Shown here: positions 45,001 to 57,000 of the stretch, piece by piece
Numbering within the stretch: the first letter of the stretch is position 1
Layout: every line of letters starts with the position of its first letter
From: Caenorhabditis elegans
Lineage: Eukaryota > Nematoda > Chromadorea > Rhabditida > Rhabditidae
Direction: 5' to 3'
DNA length: 64,000 nt
NCBI RefSeq assembly: GCF_000002985.6
Contig: NC_003279.8
Span: 3,348,001 to 3,412,000 of the forward strand
Translations under genes and position numbers: made by a program
Notes under the pieces: generated by a model
What the model was told of the DNA's origin: nothing
The model's database searches: none
Seen by the model: only the letters and a program-made list of their open reading frames with translations

Positions 45001-48000
45001 CTCACCACGAAAGGTCTCACCACGACGGGTCTCACCACGAAAGGTCTCACCACGATGGGTCTCACCACGAAAGGTCTCACCACGACGGGTCTCACCACGA
45101 AAGGTCTCGCCACGATGGGTGTCACCACGAAGGGTCTCACCACGATGGGTCTCACCACGAAGGGTCTCACCACGATGGGTCTCACCACGAAGGGTCTCAC
45201 CACGATGGGTCTCACCACGATGGGTCTCACCACGAAAGGTCTCACCACGACGGGTCTCACCACGAAAGGTCTCACCACGACGGGTCTCACCACGATGGGT
45301 CTCACCACGAAAGGCCTCACCACGATCGGTCTCACCACGAAAGGTCGCTTTTTTTTCGAATTTTCCAGAAGGTTCTGGAACATTCCAGAATAATGTTTTA
45401 GAAAAATTAAAATTTGAATTCCCGCCAAAATGTTTTAGAAAAATTAAAATTTGAATTCCCGCCAAAATGTTTTAGAAAAATTAAAATTTGAATTCCCGCC
45501 AAAATGATTTCAAATAATTAAAATTTGAATTCCCGCAAAAATGTTTTCGGAAAGTGTCGAGTGGTTTATCGCGTACCTCGATCGATGTCGGGTGCGCATT
45601 CATCATAAGTAGCCTCAAAATTTTCTCAATTAAATTTTTGCGCTGAATGTTGTGACGTCACCCGTGACGTCAGAGACAAACAGAATAGCGCTTTATATAT
45701 AGTAATGATAATTGTTCTAAAAATGTTGTCTAGAAATTAAAATGCAATTTTGTTTAATTTTGATAATTTTATTCCAGTTTTAAAACTTAAATATATTTTT
45801 AAAGTTTTGCCGGAATTTTTAAATTTTTGAGGGCAATTCAAAATTTTCAAGTTTCAAAACATTTTTGTAAAGAGACCCTTACTAGAAAGACAGACCCTAA
45901 GACCCTACACTAGAAAGAGGTCACGAAGTAAAAGTTTCAGAGCAAAATTCGCCGAATTCAAAGGGAGACAAAAGAAAGGTGGGGGTGGGGAGATGCACAC
46001 GGAGCTATAAAATTCTCATAAGAATGACTTTACACCGGAACACACAGAAAAAAACGTCATGATTTCATGAAAGTTGGTGTGAAGAAGAAATGACGAGAAA
46101 ACTTGATATTTATGTTTCAGAGAAAAAACTATCTTTTAGCTAGGTGGCCTAGTAAAGATTAAACTCGGCCACATTGATTGAAAAATTGAAAATATAGGAA
46201 AATTCGGCCACCGATTTTTAAAATTTTTTTAGGCCTTTTAGGCCAAAATGTATGTTGTCATAACATTTAGTTTTTTTGTTCGAAAAATATTTATTTTAAA
46301 ATTAGAACTCAAAAACAGTGGTCTAAGAAAATGAGAAAAATGGGTTTGAAACTGAAATTCTTGAGCTTGAAAGGAAAGAAATATTGAGTCGATGCACCAT
46401 ATCCTACGCGCAATTTTTTATGAATTTATATTTTAATAAGTATTAAATACTATTTAAAAATTCAAATTTTCAAGGAAAAAGCCTGCCTCATTTGCCTACT
46501 TGCCTGGGAAAAAATATACAATTTTCAAATTTTGATCAAAATATGAAATTCGTAAATGTGCAAAAAAAGGACAATTTGGGCGGTAGACAGGCATGTTCGC
46601 CTGAGAACATACCTACCTCCGCACAACATTTACAGTACCCCTATTTTCTAATAAAAAGTTCAAACGTACACTTTCTTCCTCTTCTCTCTCACTGAAATCT
46701 TGCAAACACTATAATTCACATCTTTAACAGGAGTATCCACAAGAACCTGAAAATTTTGAACTACTGTAATTCCTGCTGAAAGCCACCTACCGTAGCTCTT
46801 TCGGCTTGTGGTTTCCTACGATAGTGCTCTTCAATTTGAGTTGTTTGATTTCCAGCCGCCTTGCAACGAATTGAAATTCCCTTCATCTCATTTCTCAATT
46901 TCATCTTTTTCTCGGTTTTTTGTGCTCCCCATGCTCTTCTTGAAAATACTTTTGATATTTCAGTGTTCTGCTCGCTGAGCACTTTTGGTGCCTCAACTTC
47001 ATCATCAATCGGAATGATTTTCTTCTTTTTCAGTAGCTGAAATATGGGAAATTTTGAATTCCGTGCCAAATTTTATTGAAATTCAATTTATGTATTTTTT
47101 TGAGACTATTTGAAAAATTCGAATATCGCGCCATGTTTCCCACAAATTTAATTTTTTTTTTGGAAATGTTTAAACATTTTCTTGCACTCGAAATGTTCGA
47201 TTTCTTTGAAAAAATCTGTACTGCGCCAATTTCCCTAAAAATCTAATCTTTAAATTTCTAAAAAAAATTTCGAAAATTTCCCTTTAAATTTAATGTTTGA
47301 ATTTTTGAAAATTTCCGAAATTTTTGAATTTCCTGAGAAAAATGTTCAAACTAACCACTTTTTTCTTTTCGATTCCTGGCTTTGGAGTCTCCTTCGGAGC
47401 TTCTTTTGGTTTTTCAGTCACAGTAGGTACAGCTGGAGCTGATTTCTTTGGCTCAACAGCAGTAGTAGGTGATTTCACTTTTTCTGGAGCAACTTTGACA
47501 ACAGCAGGAACCTGGACTTTTTCAGGAACTGGTTTTGCAGGCGTCTTTGGAGTTTCAGCTGGTTTCACTGCAGTCGGAGTTGGTTTGGATGTGGCTGGAG
47601 CTGGAGTTGGCGCTGAGGCTGAAGCTGGAGTTGATGCTGGAGCAGACTCTTTCGTCTTTTGAACTGCCTGGGCTCTAGGGGCAGGGACTGGAGGCTCCGT
47701 TTTTTGAGTTTCCGGAGCTACTTTTGTTGGAGTTTTAGGAGCTTCTGGAGCCGTGGCAGCCTTTGGCTTTTCAGAAATTTTCACTGCAGCCGGTTTTGAA
47801 ACAGGCTTCTTCTCCACTGGCTTCACTTCTGGCTTCGGATCCACTTTGGTTTTCAGCACCGCTGGCTTCTTCTTCTCTGGGATTTTTAGAGATTTTGTTG
47901 CTTTTTCCAAGTTTTTGAGTGGGAAGATGTTCTCAGCTTCACCTTTGGCATTTTCTCTGAAAAATTAGACAGTTCGGAGGAAAATATGTATGTACATGAA

Positions 48001-51000
48001 ATTTCTAGGCCAGCAAAAATGGAAAACTTCTAGGCCACTACAGAAACTAAGTTAAAACTCTTCCAGGGTAGAAAAGAACACAGGTTGAAATTTCTAGACC
48101 AATTTTTAGAGCCAAGCAGAAGCACCTCGGGCACCACATAAGCTAGCCGCCAAAAGTATAAAACTCTTCCATAAGTAATTCTAGGCCACCAAAAAATGTT
48201 TTTCATAAAATTATTTATACCAATATCAAATTATTATCTTGTTTTTCAAGGCCGCGATGGTCTAGAAATTTCTTCTGTTTTAAATATGGGTTTGAAAAAT
48301 TATAAAATGGGTTGCAAAATGTTACAGTAGAAGTGGGTGTAAAAATAAAAATGGTTTACAAGTACTAACTAAAACTGAAACTACAGTATTTGCAGACAAA
48401 CTAGCTAGAAGGAACATAGGGTGTCGTAAAATTATACCTATCTAGTACCTTGCAAGACAACATGTATACCTATGCCTGCCTTCTGCCTACACTACCAGAA
48501 AACCGAGGCCCGAAAAAACTGAAAAAATTTTCGGCGACATGGCGAGGGACATAAAAACTTGTGTGCTTTCAACACAACACAAAAAATAATGAAATGGTAG
48601 GCAGGCAGGCATGTAGGCTGGCCGGTTTCAGGCTTGCAGCGTACTATATTAATCTAGATACTCACAAACGCATGCAACTTTCTACACTAGGTGATACCGA
48701 CTTTGCGAATCGTTTGTTTCGCGAGATGAACTCTTCGTTCTCGGCGCCCGACTTCCATAATCCCGGCACTGGAGCCAATCGTTTCACCTGAAAACTCAAA
48801 GTGTTTTAATTTCTTAGAGAAGCTTTAAAAAACTGTGCCCAAGGACAATTCAGACGTACCTTATTAGGCTTAAAATGAGCAACGGCACTGTACTGAGACT
48901 CGTCATCAATGTGGGAGGATTCGGATGGCTGGGGAAAAGATAGATTAACAATAGATTCGGGTACTTTAGTCAGAAATTGTCTTGGAATCCCTACCTGCGC
49001 CTTGAAACATAGTGGGTTACTGTATTAGAAAGTTTGCGTGTAAGATTATGTGAATTGTTTGTTTGTTTCTAAATTTGAGTAATGGCAGAAAATATCGAAA
49101 AATCTAATTGATTTCTGAAAAATCCGGAGCAACTTTGGTTCTACAGTAACCTTCAAATTTGCGCGTCAAATATGATGTTTTGGCCACTTTGGTTCCACGG
49201 GCCTCATGCACCATATTTGACGCGCAAATTTTGGGGCGTTCCAAGACAATTCACATTCTCCCTTTTTTGTAGTAAGACCCCAACAAACAAGGGTACATGA
49301 GGAAAGGAACACAAGGTGAAGCAAAAAATCAACTAAACAACACCAAAAAAAAATAAAAAGAAATAAAAAATCTACCTCGCAATCATCTAGATCAAATGTT
49401 AGTCGATCGTCGTGCAGTAGTTCATCATCGAATTCTAATTGTTCTTGTAACTATAAACACTTCTAGCTATGGTACGTTAGAGAATAGAGAAGCATTCCAA
49501 AAGAACTTACCTTCAAACTTGTCTTCGAGTCGCTACGCGGTAGCCCCAGCACTTCAACTAGCGATGGGGATTCTGGAAATTAAAAATCCTTGGGAGATGC
49601 CTGCCTGCATGCCTACCTAGGCGACAAAGAAGGGATAAAGTTAAAGGGGGTAGGTATTGCGCAAGATATGGTAGGCATGATACAAAAGGGGGTAGGCAGG
49701 ATGTGTAAACCGCTAGCTGAACTAAACTTGCGCGTGAAATCTGATGCATCGATTTTTGCACTCACTAATAATTTGATTTTTAACTATCCCATGTTTGGAG
49801 CTGCTTCTGGATATTGATGGAGCAAGTGGTGACACGGCGCACGATTGGAATCCCTCACTTTCCGCAGTTAGATTCAATGCTGTTAAAGACTCTGGAATGA
49901 ATAATTCGAATACACCTGAATAAATAAAAAAAGCTACCGTTGATTTGAGAAGTGAGTGATTGAATTAGAGCTGAATCTTCGACTCCTGTCTCGTACAGTG
50001 ACGACTGCATTGAGCGATTCTGAAATGATATGTTGGGGTATTTTAACGAGCATTTTACTGCATCCTACAGTACCCCATTTTTTGTAGAACTGTCTACAGT
50101 ACCACTACATTGATCAACAATTCAGCTAGGTCTCGCAGCGAAGGGTCTCACCACGATCCCCCACAATCGGAATTTCTCGAATTTTCCAGAAGGTTCCACA
50201 ATTTGCCAAGGAATCGAGAAATGTTCTCTCAGAAACTTTGAACTTCCCGCCAAAAATTGTTCTCAAAAAAATTGAATTTCCCGCCAAAAATTGTTTCTCA
50301 GAAAATTTGAATTTCTCGCCAAAAGGTTTTCTCAGAGAATTTGAATTTCCCACCCGCCCATTTTTCGATGGCGTCACAACAGGGATGAACCGTATGGGGC
50401 CCCTTTTGGGTGGTTACCTACAACACTACTCAGATATACATCTACAGTACCCCCACACTCACCATTACAGTATCCTTTTGCTCGACGACAATTAGCTTCT
50501 CTGTTTCCACCTGACTCTTCTTCCGTGGTTTCCTTCGTACCTGTGAGCCCGATCGGCTTCTCATCAATCGATTTATTTCCTCGTCGGATGAGCTGTCTTG
50601 TTGACTGTTTTGTCGCGAATTACGGCGAGCAGCTGAAAGAGAGACATTTATTTATGTGCTTATATAGACCTGATGACCACTTACTTCTTTCTTTGGCACT
50701 CTTCTTCTTCTGTTTGTCTGCGTCTCGCTCCTTGCTCGACTCTCTAATCGACGGATTCTTGGGAGCTTGTGATGGGGTACGAGACGGTAAACTATCCCTT
50801 GTTGGAGATTTTGATCTGAAATTTTAGATGTAACAGTAATATATTCCAAAGTGGACCGATACCTAGATGTGCTTCTATCTAGCACACTTGTTCGTGTCGT
50901 TGATGCTGGTGGATCGTCGCTTCGGTTACGGTAGGAGTACGGTACATAGGACGAGGCGCTGGTAAAACGTGACGTCGGCGAGAACACAGAACTTTCAACT

Positions 51001-54000
51001 GAGCTTTGTCGGGATCGGTACTAAAATTCTGGGTATATATTTGAGCATTCAAACTGGCAACTTTTCTAGAAAAAAAAAGAAACGCAAAAAAATTTCAAAT
51101 TCTGAAAATTTGTTAAGATCAGTCTCGATTAGCGCAATCGTTAGGAGGGAAAAAGGTTGAGTTGTGAGTTTGAATTTGAAAAATTTTTGGAAAAAAAAAA
51201 TCAGTAGAACGTACTTGCCAATTTCTGATGCTTTGGCAAGAACTTCGAGTCATGGTGCATCGAAAGAAAAATTTGGAAATTTCAACATTTGTTAAGAATT
51301 GCTCCGGTTAGACATGTTAAATGGTTTCTTAACTCACTAGCAACGATTTCAGTGCAAAAATGCGCGTCAAATATGGTGCACCACCACTGAAATGCACCAC
51401 ATTTGACGCGCAATTTCACCCCCGCCATCACCGCCAAAACTCAACCACAAAAACGTCACACTAACCGAATAGGGTTGTTGCTGTACTAATGCACTATAAC
51501 TAGGCACACGTGTCGTCTCGTAGGTCGACTCGTCTTGCGACAACGAGCTGCGACGCGACGATGCGTGCCGGGCTCGGCGAGCCGTGTACGCCTGACTCAC
51601 GTCGTCGCCGAGCGTCGAACGGATGCGCGACGACTCGGCCATTCGTTGACGCCACGGACGATCCGCTTTCGGTGTCGTGCTGCAAAAAAGATTTATTGGA
51701 TTAGAGTGGGAGTGTAAGGATACTGTAGTGTAGGTGTCGGAGATGGAGACAATAGACTTGGCCTCTCTGTTGAATATCGAGATGCTGTGGATGATGAGGG
51801 AAGCACCGGACGTGTTGGGGTAAGGGATGTTGATGTTCGGTAAGCTGGAAGAAGTGAAGTTTTGTGCGTCAAATTTGATGTAATACTTGTACAAGAACCG
51901 TGTCGATGCACCATGTGTTACACGCGAATTTCCAAACGCTTGTTGGTATAAGTTTGCGCGTAAAGTCTGATGCATTGCCAAATAAGATTACCTGTAATAC
52001 GCCATACCATATGCGCAAAATTTGATTTTGTGATCTACTTGAATGGCGGAAATCTGCTGTTACGTAACCGTACAACTGCAATGCACCATATCTTACGCGC
52101 AAATTCATAAAACTGATAGTATTTAGTTGTCATGAAATTGAAATTTAAACATGATGTATTTTCAAAAATGTTGTCCGCCTGTAATGCACCACGCGCAAAA
52201 GTTATGCTTATACAAAAAAGTTGCGCATCAAATTCGGCGCCTTTCTGCAACAATATGCACCAACCTGTGTTCGAATAACCCGTGCTCCCTGCTCCAGAGG
52301 TCCCAGATGTCGCCAATGAGTCGGTAGATCGAAATGTGCTCCGCGGAGCCGGCGATCGATAAGTGTTGGAGACTGAAAATGGTTGTATAGAGATGATTGA
52401 GAACCCCATTGACACTTTTTGTAAAGTTCCGAGATTCAAACAAACAAAAAGTCATCAAGGAAGCAGAAATTACATTTTGACACCTGGTGAGGGGTCATGG
52501 GGACCAGGGCTGTTGCAAAAAAAATTTTCGACCAAAAAACGAAAAACAAAAAATTTTTTGGTCGAACTTTGGACCAAAAAACAAAAAACAAAAAATCGAA
52601 TTTTTCAAAAAAACCAAAAAAAAAAACAAAAAAAAACAAAAAAACAAAAAACAAAAAAAAATTCAATGTTTGATATCAAACGGGACAAAACCGAAATTTT
52701 TCATGAAATATTCTGTTGATTCTTCATAAAATATTAAAAATTGAACAAACGGAAGGTTTTTTGTTCTTATTTGTTTAATTTTTGCTGAATCAATTTTTCC
52801 TGAAAAAACCAAAAAAAAACAACAAAAAAACAACAAACCAAAAAAAAACAACAAAAAAAACAGCCCTGATGGGGACGGATAAACATGTTGAAATGTTTCA
52901 TTTTTTGCAGGACAGGGAGTCGAAATACCTCCTCATGCCTACATACCTACCTATATGCCTATAGCCTATTGTCAGGTAATTTATGATTAAAGTACAATTT
53001 CCGTTTCCGTTTTATGTATGCTGTTATTTCTTACTATGTATCTTGAGCCATTTTTTGCAAAATTATCTCACTATAATTTCGGTAGGTCATATCTCCGCGG
53101 GTTTGAAAGGCACCAAAAAGTTGTCAACTACAAAAATATAGGAAAAGTTACGATAAAAATTTTTTTAGTTGACAGTTTTTTCTATCTCCAAAGGCCACAT
53201 AGATAAAACCTGCCAAAGTTGATGTGACATGGTGCATCGACCCATAATTTCATTTTTGCAAGCATAGTGTTCAATCATCAATTCTCTCGTTTTTTTTCTA
53301 ACAAAACACCGAAAAAAAAAGTTTGCACTTACTATTTGAATTCCGCTCCCGACTCGACCACTTGTTGATAAGATCTCGTGCCTGTAATAACAAACATTTT
53401 AGTTTTTTTTTGCAACATTTTTGTGTGTACCTCGTTTCTGTACTTTTCCTTATTTGCCATATTCGTGGTATCGAATCGTGATGCTCTAGAACTTACCGAC
53501 GGTCCGATGCTGAAAATTGGAAATTTTTAATGTGATGGATTCAGCCAAATTTGCATGGCCGCGAATGGGGAAAACTCGGCCACTACTCGTGTACGTTGAA
53601 AGCTTGCGCGTAAAATAAGATGCATTGATATCGGTTATTTGAACAGTCTAGCTCTAATGCATCACATCTTACGCGCAAATTTTCAAATTTTACTTGAAAT
53701 ACTCACCTGGCAAGGTCGGCGGCATTCTTGGCGGCGGAGCTCAGAAATCTGAAAAAAATGTTATGTTTTCAACTTTAAAATTGGTTTGCATAATTTTAGG
53801 GTCAACATTTTTGAAAAAAAATACAGTTGTTTTTTGTTTTCAATGGAACGTTAAAAGATGATGATGATGATTGTCAAAAAACGGGCATTATTTCAACTTC
53901 TGAAGACTACCAGAATCTCCACAAAATCCACGTACTCTTGGGGGTCCATATGGTTCTTGGGACCGCGAAATGTTACACAGGATCCCCTGCCGGTGGTGTG

Positions 54001-57000
54001 TGGTGGCACCCCAGAGCTCGTGTTTCGCAGAGCATTTTTATTTGAAAATAAGCCTCATTCAGACTATCAAAACATTATGAATTGTGAGGGTGGTGGTGGG
54101 ACACACTTGTGGGACCCTGTTTTGAGTGGGGAACCCAATTGCAAAAAAATTCCAGTGCAATGGAGCGCGATTGCAATTGCAATTTGGATCAAATTCATAT
54201 GATCAGCATGATGACGTACTAATTGATTTTATTTTGCCGCAATTGCTAGAAATAGGCTTAGGCTTAGGCTCAGGCTCAGGCTTTGGCTCAGACTTAGGAT
54301 TAGGCTCAGGCTTAGGCTTAGGCTTGAGTTCACAGATAATGTTTTTTTTTTTTTAAATTCAGCTCGAACAATTTTTAAAATTGTTTTTTTTAAACAAAAT
54401 TTGTTTTCAATGCACCAAATTTGACGAGCAGCCTGTCCAATTTTTTTTCCAAAAAAATGCTCGGTACCAACCTGGAAGTTCTTTGTGGAGTGTAACTGCT
54501 GTTCGAGTTTGCAGTTGAGTTGTTCTCAAAGCGAGACGCCAGGTTGGCCCGATAGGATGTTGATGGCTTATTCCATCGGACTGAATTCCAGCTGAAAATT
54601 TGCTCATTTTTCTAGGCCACAGATTTCCTCTTCCATACCTTGTTCCGACTGTAGATGGCTCTACACCACTGGAAAGAACATTTGTCGCTGTCGGAGTTGA
54701 TCTAGAAATTGATGCAGACGGTGAAGCGCCGCTGCCTACTGATGACCATCTGAAACCGTTTTTTGCCAACTAACAATTAAAAAATTCTAACCTTTTTTGA
54801 TAAATTGACATAATATCTACAAATCAAGTTCGGAGGTTGTTGTTGTTGTGCTGCTGATCAAAATCTGTAAAGAAATTGTGAAATTTCAAAGGTTTCAAGT
54901 GGTATGCCCTCCTCGGAAAGAGGTCATAAAATTGCGATAGATAAAACACCTGCGAAATAGTGTAAAGGTGGTGAGAAAGTATGCTCTATTGAGATGATGT
55001 TTTGCGAGTCGAATTTGATTCGCTGAATTAAAGGCCGTCGTTTTTCTATGCCACCACCTATAAATTGAATTTTTTTTCAAATTTTTATTTCAAATTTTGC
55101 ATGGTTTTCAGAATTATGTATACGGAATTATTAAACTTCCAGAGGTTTATAGATTTTCCGACAGAGTATTGATTATCCAAAATCGATTTTTTTACAATTT
55201 ATCGATTGTCTCCCGAACTTCACCGAAAAAACTTTTTTCGGCAAAATGTCGGGAAGCCAGAAGAATTTATTCTTGAATTTTAACATTTTAAAACTGAAAA
55301 TTTGGTATGCCTTCATACCTACCTGCCTGCTTGTCAGCCTAATTTTCCTTATTTGAAAAAAAATGTTGTTCTTTTAATTCCGTAGAAGAACTTCGCAAAA
55401 AAATTTTTTAAATAAATTTGCAAAAAATTTCAAAAAAAAATTCTAGCTCAAAAATATCCTTGAAATCCAAAAAGTTTCAAGACGAGAGATATATCGAAGT
55501 TTCGAACTGTCAATACCCATTCATTTCTTTTGTCTCTTACTCATTCTTCCATCGGTAAAATTGAACGGCATTGAAAGTGAGCAAATATATCCGACAGAAT
55601 GGAAGAGACGGGAGAGATCAAGATTACAATTCAAAAAATGAGTGGGTGAAAGGTTGGAGATCGCGGTAAAAAAAAAGAATGGGCAAGGGTACCAGTCTAC
55701 AAATGTAAAAAAAAACTTGCATGCAACGTCAAACATGGTGCATCGAGTCCAAAGTTAGAAAATCGATATTTCATCGCAAAATTTTAATTTTTCGGTAAAT
55801 CGGTAGTTCCGAAGAAAATCAATAAAATAGAGGAAAATTAATTTTTTGTCAGAAAATTGATATCATATCGGAAAATTTATAATTATACTGTAAATTGGTA
55901 GTTAAAAAAAAAAAGAAAATCAATAGAATGTCGGAAAATCGATTTTTTTTGACTTTTCGAGAAATCTGTAGATTCGGAGACTATCGATATATTTTCGGGA
56001 AATTTTAATTTTTCGATTCTTCGTTAGTTAAATTGCAGGCAGATTTATTTTCGTACCTGCCTGCCTACCTACAGCAAACTCGGATGTTCAAACTTACTAA
56101 AAGTTCATACAGAAACTTTAAGAAGGTAGGCAGGCATTTCTGAAGCTTACCACGCAAGTGTCCCCGCCTATAAAAAAACGCCTGATGTTTGATGGTCCCC
56201 GGGGGATACACAAGATTTGTTTGTTTTGATGGAAGTAAATCACTTTTCCAAGTTGACAACACACACACAGCTCAAGGCAATTGAGAAAAGAGAGGAATGA
56301 GAGAAGATAAAAAGAAAAAAGTCTTGAGACTTTCCTGCCTACCTGCATGCCTACCTATCGCAATACAGTAGGCAGGAGGCAGGCCTAGGTCACCTGGAAG
56401 CTGTTTCCAATTCAAAAAGTAATAAAACTACGACTAGAACTATTCAAATCTGTAATAGTATAGGAGAAAACATTCAATTAAACCGTCATCTTTTGTCTCT
56501 AAACTACGATATAATTAAATTAGAAATTAAAAGTTAAAACCAGATGCCATGATCTGGAACGTTTCGGTTTCAGATTTGACAAGGGTGAAAATTTTCAGAG
56601 GTCAGAGGAGAATAGAGGAGGTGTGCCTGCCTACCTTGTGCCGAATTGTCGCAATACACCATGTTTTACGCGCAAATTTTGTGTATATGAAAATTCAAGA
56701 AAATTTTTTTTAATCAAAAATTAAACGGCGCCAGTTTTACATACCCCGTCTAAAAATTGGCCATGGAATAAAAAATTGGAATAAAAAAGCAAAAAATCGA
56801 ATTTTTACCGCAAAGTGGCCGCCGCCAATTCTAGGCCACGTGTGACGTCACAACTATTCCACAGAATGTAGAAAGAAAATAGTGGTGATGTTCAGGGCTG
56901 TGATTTTTTGTTGGGTTTTTTTTTGGTTTCGGACCAAAGTTAACTGTTTTTCAAAAATAGAGAAACTCGAATTTTTTTGTCCGAATTTGCTAAAACAAAA

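Noticed and set aside
41960..45346. Possible CRISPR array
   Set aside because: Units are contiguous 15-mers without unique spacers, in a nuclear nematode genome.
41880..45465. Several overlapping ORFs of 1142-1182 codons on both strands across the minisatellite
   Set aside because: They are pentapeptide translations of a 15-bp repeat that lacks stops in five frames. They sit in an intron with no splice or start context of their own.
47324..47968. Plus-strand Gly/Phe/Thr-rich ORFs
   Set aside because: They are the antisense of the Lys/Pro/Ala-rich exon 47359-47956 of the large gene.
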